Of a stretch of 64,000 bases of DNA, positions 32,878 to 45,433 are shown piece after piece. The translations under genes and the position numbers were made by a program. Under the pieces are notes generated by a model, which saw only the letters and a list, made by a program, of their open reading frames with translations, made no database searches and was not told the DNA's origin. The first letter of the stretch is position 1. Every line of letters starts with the position of its first letter. Source of the stretch: Eunapius fragilis (taxonomy: Eukaryota; Porifera; Demospongiae; Spongillida; Spongillidae); contig OY811971.1 in assembly GCA_963681505.1 (NCBI GenBank), positions 12,171,232 through 12,235,231 on the forward strand, written 5' to 3'.

Positions 32878-35800
32878 GTTCTGTCACGGAGGAAACTGTC
32901 CGCCGAGTAAAGTGTCCGCCCGGACCATTTACTCCGGTCCTAAAACACTCTACTCTGGAGCAACTTGTCCCTCTAGGACAAGTTACTTCGAGTATGCTGT
33001 CCCCATCTGGAGCAAACTGTCCCTACCTCAACTCTTTTCCCTCGGACAATTAACTCCGGAGTAATATGTCCTAGGACAGTTTGCTTTTCGCCGGATTGAT
33101 GCATGTGCTCTAAGTTCAATATGAATTGCCATAAATACAGTTTTTGAACACAAATTAATACGCCAAGGACCGAAAGAGCAAGAAGCATTTTAAAAATTGA
33201 ATCACAATGTTCTTGAGGTGCAGTATTATGAGATTTTCACATTCAGTTCGATAAATACAAAATCACACACAATCCAACTCATCTACAGCTTTATCTGAAA
33301 CATCCATCACACAGGCCATGTGGTACGACTCCTTGCATCCTGATCATTCAATCATTTTGCCTTCAATCGGCATTCGGCAAGAGCAGAAAGTTTTATAATG
33401 TTAATGCAGTGAACACCAACTCTTCCTCTCTTCACCTTCTCCACTGGAAACATGGGAGAACTTTTCTTCAAGGCTTCTTAATAAATGTTTTCTCATTTCA
33501 CTCTGCTTAAACACACTGTGACCAGGTTGTACCCCATTAGCCAAAGCTGTTGCAAAAGCAATGGTAAATAAGCCACAGTCATTTTTCCCTTCCTACTGTT
33601 GGACTTTCATCATCTTGATACTAATCTCTTTCTCTGGACATGCCAAAACAGCTGCCACTTGTTTTCTTCCATGACCACTCAAAGAGTGTAACATGCTATC
33701 ATAAATGAGCACCTCATTAGATGCTTGAGCTCCTATGGTGCTTACAGTAAACCAATGCAATATACATCATGGAGTATTTGGGTAAAGTACTCCCTCATTA
33801 TAGAAAAAGCCATTTTTACACCTAAGATGGGACCTTGGAACCCAGAAAATGAGGACTGCTCTCTCAGAATTTTCTGTGATGCTAATGTTAAATTATCTAT
33901 AAGCCACTCTTTCTCACTCATGAGGATAACTCTTCATCACATGTCAACTGGTATAAGAGTTTTTAACCCACAACATCCTCGTTTTTATTTGTCCATCCAG
34001 CAATTTGTATGTCACTACATCAATAATCTCACTTTCAGCAGGTTCAGTGGTTTCGTTTTGTTTCTGCTTTGCAGATGTAATTTTCTGGTGGAACCTTTGA
34101 GCAGCATAGTTCTTATTTTTTACGGTGGTGGCCTGCCTAGATTTGTGTTGAAAATCTGATGACATAGGACTGCCAATGGGGTTGCTGCTAGGCAGGACGC
34201 TGTGGTGGAAGATGTTTGTTCAGATAACACTGGACACTTGTCATTGGATAGAGGGGATTTGACTGGTGCCATTGTACTAACATCATCATCCATTGATGTT
34301 ACATTGAAAGGATTCCGTGGTTTTACTTGGCACTTTAACTGGGGAGGGTTTGATGGGAGAAACAAATAAAATATCGGAACAGTTATTGCTGCTGTTCCAA
34401 GGAGGGAAACATGTGGTTGATGTTGATGTAGGCTTTGAAGACATGTGACTGTTCTCTCTACTACTACAGCCTCGTGGTGCAATTGACAAGGACATTAGAC
34501 CCAATGGCATACACAGACGGATTTGCATGCTTCTTATTGCAATCTGCGTTCTGTTTTTCTTGAGCAGCGTCAACATTTTGCTTGGCTTTCTCTAACACAC
34601 TTGATGTAAAGTACAAATGATGTAATATCAAACTACAGAGGACATATGCAGGGTGTGCAAAGATATGCAACTCATTAAAACCCTCTCGCATTCAGCATTA
34701 AAATTTATTAATTCATTAATTTGCGCTGTCTTAGTACCATAATACACTTGGTAGAAAAAAAACATAAATCTATAGATGTTTTGTTAATTAGTATTAGAGT
34801 TTATAAATAGTATGTTTCCTGCATAACTAGTATCATTGTGTACAATAATCTACACCCTTTTTGCCCTTCTGTAGTATTCTGTCTACTTATACAGAACTTT
34901 GATTAACTTCTGTACATGTAAGCAAAAATCATAAATGCAGTAATAATAGCTGGGAACTTAGATTTTCACCCAGCACATTTATATTATATTAGAAATGTTT
35001 CATACCTTGCTTCAATCATTTTGTCCATTAAAGGTTGACTGCATTCAGGCCTTGTGTTGAAATCACTAAGCAGGGTTTCATGTGACTCATCAGCAACATC
35101 TAATTCTACAGGTAGTACAGGCTTCCTCCCAAACATTCGCTCAAAGGGACTGTATTTGGTTGACTCCTGTCTTGAAGTGTTGTATGCAAAGATACAAGCA
35201 TCCAAGTGCGTATCCGAGGTACTGTGTCTGTCACTGCAGAATTTCACAAGCATTAACTGAATGGTTTGATTGAACCACTCATCCAAACCGTTGGTCTACA
35301 ATAAGGATGTTACGTTTAATACCTCAATAGCACAATTCTATACAAGCAGAGGTTTCAGGAAGTGGCCCTATTAAATCTATGCGAATATGAAACCAAGGTG
35401 ATTGTACTTTGATTGGATGTAGCTCCGGGCGTGTTTTGTCAAATCTTCAGGTATTTGTATGCTGGCACTGGTCACATTACATCACCTACATGATGTAGTG
35501 AGATGTGTATGTGATTTAAATAAGCAATTATTGTATTGGGAAAATACATTCAAAAATTTCATGTCAAGCACAATGTAATAACTGTACATACCATTGTCTC
35601 CACATCATTGACGATTCCAGGCCTGTAAAAACGTTAGAATCTTAGCGTTCTACCAAGGTGACCTGCAGTAGGGTCGCTGTGGGAAAAGGCAGGACTCCAT
35701 GATCTGCTTTCTCTGGTGCTTGCAGAGTATCACTTCCACCCACATGCCTTTCCTTGTCTTGTACTGCATTTTATCTTCCACTCTGAACCTTTATAGTATT

Positions 35801-36395
35801 TAAATGAATAAAGCTGAACTTTTGATGCATAAATACCATTTTTCCGCAGTAGCATACTTCACGAACGTTAGAACTACATTTAAATACTTCTTGTTACTGG
35901 TGCTCCCACGTAAGCGAAGAACACACGCTACAATAAATGAAACTACTGGTGAACTGTCACGGAGGAAACTGTCCACAAAGTAAAGTGTCCGCCCGGACCA
36001 TTTACTCTGGAGTAAGTTGTCTTAGAACACTTTACTCCGGAGCAACCTGTCCCTCTAGGACAAGTTACTTCGGAGTAAGCTGTCCCCATCTGCTGGTGAA
36101 CTATCTATACCTGTTTGCTTTTCTTCGTAGGATTCCCTTCTCATTAGCGGTGCAGTCATCGCGATAAATACCTTCTGTTAGGTACCTGTGGACATCAGCA
36201 AACTCTCTTTCCTCTATCTCATCTGTCCTCTCATGAGTGACATCCATTTACATCAGCTCTAAGTGTAGTAGAAGTAACATACAACCTCTGAAAGCTAGCT
36301 GGCAGCTACGCTCCTTATCGGTCAGGGTACAATTTACTCCGGAGTAAAATGTCCGGTAGGATAATTTACTCTGACGGACACTTTCCTCCATGACA
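32878..36395 (-). mobile_element. Ginger1-like DNA transposon, copy A (decayed)
   Basis: It is bounded by TGTCACGGAGGAAACTGTCC at 32882 and its inverted partner (ACTTTCCTCCATGACA) at 36393. On the minus strand, blocks of integrase (CDQCQ, SPWFHIRIDLIGPLPET, then TNGLDEWFNQTIQL), the GPY/F tail, an Ulp1-like protease and a PHD-like finger follow in that order. All are more broken than in copy B. A further copy of the terminal repeat in direct orientation sits at 35952. The termini are tiled with palindromes (TTACTCCGGAGTAA, TGTCCTAGGACA). Confidence 0.65.
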
Positions 36396-37281
36396 CCTCC
36401 TAAAGACAAGTGAATCCACAGATATGATGAATCCCACCAACATTGGAGATTTAGTCCTGTCTCACAATCAATGCACTTAACGTTACTCGTTTCATAGATA
36501 TAGAAGAACATGTATGCACACAAAAAATAACAAGCAGTGCGATTTGAAACATCTGTTCTGCTTTGCCATCCCTTAATTGAATGACTACTACATATAGTCA
36601 ATTAATATATCATTCGTCCAAACATTTATTTAAAAATCACATAAAATAGGATAACATTTTGCAGCTCAAATTAGTCCTACAATATGTGCGACCAGGATGA
36701 TTCTTTGCAATATTGGATAATTTTTGGCACCAAAAAAAAAATCCTAGGACTGAATTTTGTTGCAAGAAATCATCCCATGATGATTTCAAAATGATATTTT
36801 TCCAGATGCACATAACATATTGTTATTGTTTTTCATATGTTGTTACATGTGCATGTGTTAAGTGATCTAATAAAATGAAGGGATGTGTGCTTCTGGTTTA
36901 AAAAATGAAGCTAGCAAGATTGAATATTATGTTCTCTTCTCAAGCATTACTGATCTTCCATGAATCCAGTTTTCTGTGTTGAAGATGTCAATTATCCTAA
37001 TATCGAGTGGAGTGTATGTACCCTTTAGTGTTGACATTGCAATCCATGTTAAATTTCTCTCTTGTACCTTGAATTGTGGTCTTCTTCAGATGGTTCTTAC
37101 ACTGCCACATGTTTTAAACTGTCCTGATCTAGTTCCGGTCTCTGTACCTAGTCTGATCTGTAAATTTGTGTAGTAGAACCTATTGCTATTAATTAGCTGT
37201 GATCATTCATCAGTTGATTTTTATTCATGATTGTGCCAAGATCTTCAGATCCTGACTTTAGAAAGCTGATTATGTACCTAT
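36396..37281. other. Noncoding tail of copy A
   Basis: A/T-rich and shared with copy B (56346-56858 and 60228-60562). No gene recognised. It marks the empty site of the 3.4-kb CACTA-like insertion (CATTACTGATCTTCC near 36950). Confidence 0.6.
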
Positions 37282-38850
37282 TGGATTTTGGAGCATGGCC
37301 TTCTTTTCATCTGGTACCTTGGCTACCCTACTCTCCTGCACATTGTATGAGAGTACATCATTGTTACCCAGCCTTTCCATTATCCCTATTTTCGTTCCCT
37401 TGTGAATAGTGACTGGTTGGTCTCTGGGGTTAAGGAGGCATACAGGAACCTTGCAAGGTTGATAGGTGCTAATGGTACTGCACTGGAGATTGTTGGAAAA
37501 GTGGAAGAGGTAGAGATAGTTCTTGGTGAAATGATGTTTGCAACTGATTTAGTAATTGTGGAAGGATTGACAAGTGAAGGCATTTTTGGCATCGATGCAT
37601 CGTTGATGCATCCAAGGACATCCTCCATATACCCCTGCGGAGGCAGGTTTGTTTGCCTCGTTGACGCTTTCATAGTTCCACCACTAAGCGAAGTGATTGT
37701 GGGTGCATCCACTTCGTCAGAGGTTCAAGGAACCTGGCTACTAGATGAAAACTCATCAAGAATAGTGCTGTTCAAGTAGCAAGGGCAGTTGTGCAGTCTC
37801 AGGAAACATCCATTCCATGGGGAAATGTTTCCCTTGAACGCTTTCTTCCATGCATAGTGTCGGATCAGCAATACTGCGGAACCCGTGTCCACAATGAGGG
37901 AAGCCGCCCTATATATTTTGGCCATACTGCATGTGGCCATGTAAATGCGCAAAGGAGACGTGAGAGTAGTAATAAAAATATCTTGTTGTTGAGCCTTGTC
38001 TTCATTACCCTCGAGACGCTGGCTCATTGTGCGGAGGGTCTGGAGTTTCCCTGCTCCCTTTGTTTCTTGAAGCATTCGCTACTCAAATGTCCGCGTCGGC
38101 CACAGTACCAACAGGTTGCAGATAGACACCTCCCCTGCTTTTCCGTTTCTGCCGACCTTTCACTACGCTCAGGCTTGCTCGTGCTCAGCTCCAGTTCATT
38201 TTTCTCGAGGTGCTGCAACAGTTGCTGGACCAAGCTACATGCATGATGTATCTTGTGATGTTTGCGCAGCAACATCCGCCTGTTCCATAACAGGGTGTGG
38301 TTTGTCTTCAACCGGCACAGTTTTCAGTCCCGTTTGGTACGATACCATTTCTAATGTCGTGCTTACAGCTTCGTCCAATGACATGGGCCACTTCTGTTTC
38401 ACGCTAAAAGCGATCATGGGCTGCTCCAACTGTCTCAAGTAGTGCGATAGAGCCATTTGGACCCTCGCTTCCTCTTGAAGGTCAGGATATGCTTTCTCGA
38501 CCAATGCGCGCAGGTCCTCCGCATAATCTCCTCATCCTTCTGTTTTCCTCTAACAATGATTTTCGAACTCTGCCCGGTATCGCTCTATTAATTTGGCTTG
38601 CTGGTTCGAATCGCTCCTTTAATGCAGTCTTGCTATCTGCATGGCTGCCTCTCTCCGTGTCTAGCAAATGTTGGTTTTGCCATTTGTGCTCGTCCAGTCA
38701 TTGACAAGCGTACCTTGAACCACAGGATCTTCTTATCATCGTCCCACTCGTTAACCTCTGCGATGCCTCTCAAAATGGTAGATCCACTGTCACCAGTTTA
38801 CCTCTCCGGAGTAAGTATCAGATAGCGCTAATGGACGTGAAGCCATTTCA
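37282..38850 (-). pseudogene. Ty3/gypsy Gag-protease (G5) with an internal inversion
   Basis: After the LTR and primer site, minus-strand Gag blocks read EWDDDKKILWFKVRL (about 38730), FEPASQINRAIPGR, and a zinc knuckle CWYCGRRGHLSSEC (about 38090). The protease amino terminus follows (SLIVDTGSAVLLIRHYAWKK, about 37900). The next part of the protease (NLARLIGANGTALEIVG, ATDLVIVEGLTSEGIFGID) is encoded on the opposite, plus strand between about 37440 and 37815. The downstream spacer then resumes on the minus strand (TIHKGTKIGIMERLG, 37410-37366). The element stops at about 37282, where it meets the end of duplication copy A. Confidence 0.8.
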
Positions 38851-38852
38851 GC

Positions 38853-38871
38853 GATCCTGCCGACTACGCCA
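38853..38871 (-). other. tRNA-Ser primer-binding site of G5
   Basis: Minus-strand TGGCGTAGTCGGCAGGATC lies two bases after the LTR end. It matches the complement of the 3' end of animal tRNA-Ser (AGA/CGA type) including CCA. Confidence 0.8.
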
Positions 38872-38873
38872 CT

Positions 38874-39049
38874 TGTAACAACCAAGGATTTAAAAAATGA
38901 TAGACCAAGTCACAACACAATACACCAGGTTTATATATGCAGATGACGCGTGCATAGCCTAATCTACTTTTATCAGTTTGCATAGGTACACTGCAAGCAT
39001 ACACATAGTCATCTAACTGTCCGGATACTACCGTGAGGTCCGCGTTACA
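38874..39049 (-). repeat. 5' LTR of gypsy element G5
   Basis: About 176 bp, near-identical to 6734-6911, with TGTAAC/GTTACA termini, followed on the minus strand by the primer-binding site and Gag. No polypurine tract precedes it, so it is not the 3' LTR of the integrase fragment to its right. Confidence 0.85.
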
Positions 39050-39212
39050 TAATGCACAAAGTTGGCTAGATATTTGTATACGTTGTTATGTTTATGAAAT
39101 ACATGTTCACTTTTAAAAGAGAATTGTGGTTTTGCATGGGTTCATCTTTTTTGTACCAGACAATGGATATGTACCAAGATGCGAATTTTTTGACTGAAGT
39201 GTGCTTAAAGGG

Positions 39213-41010
39213 TTAAAGTATGTCATAGATTAAGCGATCCACCCTTACTGCAGGTAAACAGCGTTTCAGGCGATCAAAATGGACAATCTGCATATTCGAA
39301 TTCCTTTTCTTAGTAGTGTGATGAATCCGGTACGTTACATCGGAGAGCTTTTTCTGAATCCGGTATGGCCCCTGCCAACTCCGGCGAAACTTCTGGCAGT
39401 AGCCTTGTTTTCGTGGAATAGCTGGGTTCCACAGCCATACTAGCTCACCTTCTTCAAGTGGTTTGTCGTGGATCTTCCTGTCGTAATATGTCTTCTGTCT
39501 CTTCTGCTCCTGAGCTGTATTTTGCCGGACTTTCTGAAAGGTAGCCTCTAATCCATCCGGTACCTCAGTCACATGCATACTCACAAAGTGAGTGCTTTTC
39601 TTTGGATCCCAATCCAATAATTATATCAACTGGTTGCCTGGCTTCATATCCATGCATGAGCAGGAAAGATGTGTACCCTGTGGTTGAGCGTACACTAGTG
39701 TTATATGCAAAACATGCCGTTTATAAATGCTTGTCCCAATCAAAATGGTGATCCTGAAGTGAAGTAGCCAAAATGTGAACTTGAGCCATTGCACGCCGGA
39801 TGATTGGGTGTTGTCCTGGTTTTGACAATTTCCATTATCATGCACAACTCCTTAATTAAGCTGGAATCAAACTGGGGTCCTTGGTCAGAGTCTAGTTGCT
39901 CCGGGAACCCTTTATCACAGAATTATTCGTCAACCAAAATTCTTGCGACAGTAGAGGCCTCTTGGTTTGGAACTGCAAAGGCAGCCATATGCTTTGTAAA
40001 GTGGTGTCCATGCAGCAACAAGTATATACTGTTTCCCTACATCTGTTTCTGGTAAAGGTCCAAGGAAATCCATTCCAACCATTTGCATGGAGTAACCCGC
40101 TGTGATAGGATTCAATGGTGCCCTGTTCTTAGGTGCCATTGTCTTTCCTTGCTGCACAATCCTTGCTGTTGTTACAGTAGCTCTTAAAATCTTTCTGATG
40201 GCCCGGCCAGTACAAACGTTCTGGCAGCTTCTTCAATGTATTCTCCTCTCCTAGATCACCTCCAAATGGTCCGTCATGCAATTGCCTCAACACCTCTATA
40301 TGTTGCAGCTTTGAAGCAATGAGCTGCAATCTTGAAATGAGACCATCCTGACTCTCAAAGCGATGATGTATATAGCACTCCATCGTCCAACACCAATAGC
40401 TCTCACTGTTGGCAGAGTCCTCTATAGCCTGACTATGGCCTTTAATTTGTTCCATTGATGGTTTTAATTTACCCTGTTCAGGCGGTTTCATGACCGGGCC
40501 TATGTCTGGGTCTTGAAGCTGTTGCCCCCTTGTTGTTTGTCTTGCATCAGTGGTAGTCACACTTACCAATTGTTCTGGACTATTACTATGAGCTGGGCAC
40601 TTCCGCAACACATCAATGTCATAACATCGGCATCAGAGTGTTGCTGGCCCGAACGATGAACAATGGTGTAGTTCAAAATCTTGGAGCTTTCCCTAGCTGC
40701 CCTTGAAAATGTACAGCCAGAGAAGTGCCCCACGATCAGTTCTTAGTGTGAATCGTCTACCAAGCAAGTAAGGTCGAAATTTACTACAGCCAGCAACTCT
40801 TTCCTTGTAACACAGTAGAGTCGTTCCTCTTTAGTAAGTAATCTTTAGTAAATAATTTGCTGTCATAACGCAAGATCTTTTCTTTCCCATCCTCCACTTG
40901 GACTAATACTTCACCAAGGCTGAGATCACTGGCATCAGTGTCTTGGAAAAGTACGCAAACAGTGACGCCGATCTCGAACGCTTCATTGTAATAGCTCGTG
41001 AGAACCAAAG
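39213..41010 (-). pseudogene. Ty3/gypsy RNase H-integrase (G4), relative of G3
   Basis: On the minus strand RNase H begins FQDTDASDLSLGEVLVQ (about 40940). The linker and integrase zinc domain follow (LRQLHDGPFGGDL, RLYWPGHQKDFKSYC). The core start is MVGMDFLGPLPETDVGKQY, and later blocks sit in shifted frames near 39845-39621. The tail is FRRSWQGPYRIQKKLSDVTYRIH, a GPY/F motif, ending near 39213. The zinc-domain and core blocks are almost the same as in G3. The 5' end is lost at about 41030. The gap to G5 (39050-39212) holds nothing recognisable. Confidence 0.85.
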
Positions 41011-43149
41011 TGGTTAAAACAGCACGTTAATAATATTCATTGTTTAATTATTTCATACTCCGTTCCAAGGAGGGGGTTCCAACCCCTGGAACTCCCCCCC
41101 CCCCCCCCCCCACTCCCCACTATCCGCCACTGCGGATACACACTCGCACGTTCGAATTCTGTTAGCCTCGTTCACGCCTCGTTCCCAGACCACATTTTAC
41201 GTTACATGTCTATACACTGTATTTGTGTTGCACTGTGTGTGTTTCGAAATGGACCACGATGAAAATTCTACGGTCGCGACGGTAAATGTACAGACAAAAT
41301 TACTGCCGTCTGTATACGATTACCAAGTTTCTTGTTGATGGCCTAGCGCCATGCGCCCTAAAACATTGCCAATCATTACCTTCAGGCCGTATTCCTCCTC
41401 CCATTCTAAATATACGGCCTGGGAATGAGGCTAGAGTGCCCTGGATTGTTGTTTCCGCTAGAACTGCGGAAGGGGTATAATGGCGTTATCATTTTAATTG
41501 CTTTCTCTGATACAGGGCATTGGAGCTGTATGGTGCGGATGAACGACACTTCTCTGAGGCAGACATGTGCATAGCCAGAACAGGGTGTATATGTTTTGTA
41601 TACGCATGCCATAATATCCTTTGTATTCATTGAAATCGTAGAGCGAGTACTAAGCGCAAGCATACGCGAGCGCTTAGTATTTCTCCAAAGGGCGTATTAC
41701 TATACGTGGTCTAGTACAAGCGAACACAAGGGTATGCGAGCGATACCACCGGTGCACCGCTCCTAAACGCTTAACTTGCAATTGGAGTGGATTTCGCCCA
41801 AGAAACTGGAGTGAATGTCAACCTACCAAAGAGCGCACAGCATCCTTTATCAGTTTGAAGTGTGTGGCACTCCTGAATAAGGGTGGCGAGCCTCCTGAAT
41901 TTTTGGAGTGTGCATCACTCCAGTTTTGGGGGGTGCTGTGCTGTATTGGGCTTGAGCGCGTCACTCCGCGTTTGGAGTGCGTATCACCTACTATTTTTTA
42001 CAGTGAAATAGTGTGCGGATGCGGACCTGCGAGCATGCATGTGAACCGCTGTGGTATTTGTACAAAGATTATTATATCAATTGACAAAGCAATGCATATA
42101 CAGAATTATAGGGCACTACCGGATGCAAACACTGACCACCGGCTCTAATTCTATTACACCTGTAATATGATAGTGGTCCGGCGTGGTATTAATAATGCAA
42201 TTGTTCAGGGTCACTGACTATAAGACTTGAACAATCATAAACATGCACCGTGTGCCCCAATTAAAACCGGTCCCAGAAATCTCCCGTTGTAGTTTTAAAT
42301 AAACACAATACAAGATGCCCGTGATTTGCATGGTAAAACTCCAGGACACTGTACTTTTATTTCACATATCAGCTATGGTGAGTGGAAGCTATATTCCAAG
42401 TAACTTTATATAACTCAGCATGCAATCAAAACAGCATGAAGTCATGTGACATATGCCTTGCTTAGAGCCATGCAGATTTCGAAATTTCACCATGCAGATT
42501 TCGAAATTTTCACCCCAGCAATCGTATTTGTCATGTGTGGGAGGAACAGGGCCTGTGGGCACTTGGCACACCCCCACAAAACTCCAGTACTGAGACATGA
42601 AACCCTGGAATGATTGACCTTTGCCCTCGCATTGCCGCCATACATATAGTTTATTTTAATGATGTATATAGTAACAAGTGAAAAAAACATTCTCTAGCGA
42701 GAAGGTTGGTGGTATATAGGAATCAAAGGCGGTGGTGGTGTAAAAAGCAAGGGAACAAGGATTGTGATTGAATAGGAAAAATGAAATAGACCTATATTCG
42801 CTGCATGTCGTCATGTTTAACTGTGTTTGCTAATATAGGTCTATTTCATTTTCCCTTTTCAATCACAATCCTTGTTCCCTTGCTTTTTACACCACCACCG
42901 CCTTTGATTCCTATATACCACCAACCTTCTCACTAGAGAATGTTTTTATCACTTGTTTCCTACATTTTTTGGTGGATTTAGTATTGTATTTAGTTCTTGA
43001 AACGTAACCATGTAGCAAGAATGTCAAATGACAGTTTTATTTTAGAATCTCGCGGCCATGCAATTTTGTTGAGGTGTGGGTGTACCATTAAAATACACAG
43101 TATTACTATTTAAACAATAAGTACAAGTATAGCTACAATAAAACCCAGG

Positions 43150-43330
43150 AGCGTGTCATCTTGTATATCCTGGATCAGGATATACTGCTGTATATTCTGG
43201 ATCAGGATATACTTCTGTATCCAGGATATACAGCAGGTAGAGCAGGTGGAGCTAATCCTGCAGCTGGACATGCATGGAACCACTCCTGGACCTGGATGTG
43301 GAGCAGGTGGAGCGACTCCTGGACCTGGAC
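43150..43330. repeat. Short tandem and palindromic repeats (CTGGATCAGGATATAC)
   Basis: CTGGATCAGGATATAC occurs twice, followed by the complementary arrangement ATCCAGGATATACAGCAG and by GGAGC/GGAC(C)TGGA repeats. It lies inside the 2.2-kb insertion and is noncoding. Confidence 0.6.
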
Positions 43331-44047
43331 CTGATTTATACAACCGTTAGTTAAAACAAATCCTCTACTGGCAAGCGAAGCCATATAATACATCAGACAA
43401 AGATTACATGTACCCACTGATCACACGCTATTATCAGATAAACCATGCCACAATACGTTGTCATCAGCAACCTTGACACTATTATCAGATATAAACTATG
43501 CACCACAATTACGAAATTGTTGTCAGCGAACAGCGTGCACACATTTCAGACAACAGCACGGAGAGAGACGCAATATCTTCCGCTGTAACTGTTGCATAAA
43601 ATATTTTAGCGATACACTATACATGCTACATTTTATGTCCAGATCCAACATTCATGGTGTAACGCACCTTCGGGTGGTCGCTTTGTTGGTCCTTTCAGTA
43701 GCGCGCTTGACACCTTGTCGTGTCTTGTATTGCACTCGTTTGGCATATCTGTAGGTGTACGAGTGGCTAGTTGTTGCCGGGTTTTTTTTTTTTCAGTAAG
43801 GGGGAGACACATTCTAATTGGAGCCTCTTGCTTCACATATATCTGCTGTAGACTGTATACCGTAGTATCTGATCGCGTATGTAGTTCCACCGACAGAATT
43901 CGAAAGTTATGCTATATAAGAAGCTATAGTATAGAAATCAATTCGGTCAAATCACGCGAAAGTGTCGGGTACTTACGTGTATGGTAGTTTTGGCTTTCAT
44001 TTCAAGCTGCGTAACGAATGATAGAGTTGAGAGTAACGCACAGGCGT

Positions 44048-44331
44048 CATGCAGAAAATGATACCTTGAATATTCGTCAGGAGCCTTCCTATAACGTTAT
44101 CGCATATCACTGCTCCATTCCGTTTCTCAACCATTTGGCATTATGGTTTGACATTTATACATGGCGCTGTAGGGACCCTAAAGGGCTCTATGCAGAAAAT
44201 GATACCTTGAATATTCGTCAGGAGCCTTCCTATAACGTTATCGCATATCACTGCTCCATTCCGTTTCTCAACCATTTGGCATTATGGTTGGACATTTATA
44301 CATGGCGCTGTAGGGACCCTAAAGGGCTCTC
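44048..44331. repeat. 141-bp tandem duplication, two units
   Basis: The block starting ATGCAGAAAATGATACC at 44049 recurs at 44190 with one substitution (GGTTTGAC versus GGTTGGAC). Being a multiple of three it keeps an artefactual frame open. Confidence 0.95.
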
Positions 44332-45433
44332 TCTATAGATTCAGTGCGTATACCTCTTCCACAGCGTGCGGGAATATTAAGAATTTGAATCACGCCCACG
44401 ACACGTGGCTATTATTAAATTAAAAATAGCTTGCTGATGTAATTGGGTATTTTTAGCCGAATACCAAATGAGGTACTATTCGCTTTAGTTAATTGCCCGA
44501 ACAGTTAGGCGTCTAACAGACACCCGCAGATAACCTGCGGACGCATCCTGAAGCGATTGGTACACTTGGAGTGCTTTACAAACGTTCCTGTCGTGAGTTA
44601 TACTCTCCGGAAGGAAGAAGAATAAGAAGCCGACGGAGGAGAAATTTTAGGTGGGACTGGGTACGGACGATGGGGACGAGTATTTTTGTTCTCTAAAAGT
44701 ACACCGTCTTGTGACACTGATACAACGCAGAACTGTTGTCCTTTTTGATATCGCTCGATTGCCACTAAGAGCGAAGTGACCCGATTCTTAAATGTCCCGC
44801 TAGACGTGAGTGACGTTTTTTTAATGACATTCATGATACTGTTGGATTCCTATATGGAACCTACTCGCGTAGGTTCCGATTTAGTAATTTATTAAATCCA
44901 ATAAAGGCATTCACAGTTCTGTGTCTCAATGTATAGTAGACTTCGCCTTCTACGTCTACAGTGATCGATGTGGTGTTACATTGGTTGATTTTAACTTTTG
45001 AGGTGCTAGTATAGATAAAGAACTCTTGGAATTTGGACCCTAATTGATCCTTAGTACGTATAAATGTATACGTCTTGGTACGAGTCTAAACGAAGTCTTT
45101 TTTTTCCTGAGATAATTCGATTTCCCTCTGCTTTGGAATAGCGTAGTCTAAAAGAACTCGTTTGGCTACACCATACGAAGTCATTATTTCTTAGCTTGGT
45201 AATTATGCACAGAGTTTAGTACGTTACAGCGCGGTTGGATTACATTACGTCACTCACGTACGAAATAGGCCAATAGGAACGTGCCACCGGTGATGTGCTT
45301 ATACGTTTATCATTATCTCAGCGGTGATTGCTAGGAAAGATAACATCGCTAAGAAGGGCATATTTTCCCAATGTGGAATTGCTTATAAATGGGTACGAGA
45401 CCAGTTTTCTCTAGCTTTGTTCCCAAACCCTAC

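Larger units (their letters stand above)
25732..37281. repeat. Segmental duplication, copy A (11.5 kb)
   Basis: This block matches copy B (41134-60562) in the same orientation, from GGATACACGCTCGCGCGTT to GATTATGTACCTATTGG. It carries the intact secreted-protein gene and a decayed Ginger1-like element. It lacks four insertions that copy B has and so shows their empty sites (28044, about 28527, about 30947, about 36956). Divergence is a few percent with many small indels. Confidence 0.9.
42674..44879. mobile_element. Hairpin-ended element, copy 2 (2.2 kb), with known empty site
   Basis: Copy A reads ATAGTAATTTAGTAATT at 28041. Copy B has the same bases split by 2,205 bp, without target duplication. 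The left end is a hairpin (42675-42957) with arms of about 130 bp (CAAGTGAAAAAAACATTC and complement). The right end finishes in the perfect hairpin GGAACCTAC-TCGC-GTAGGTTCC. The inside includes short tandem repeats and a 141-bp tandem duplication but no recognisable protein. Read on the minus strand it starts TC and carries a hairpin near its other end, which recalls Helitrons, but the end CTTG and missing helicase leave the class open. Confidence 0.65.

Noticed and set aside
33725..34159. Plus-strand 144-residue frame in the Ginger1-like copy A
   Set aside because: Shadow of the minus-strand Ulp1/tail region, which is the real coding strand as copy B shows.
37402..37779. Independent plus-strand gene
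   Set aside because: It is the middle of a gypsy protease inverted relative to the rest of the element.
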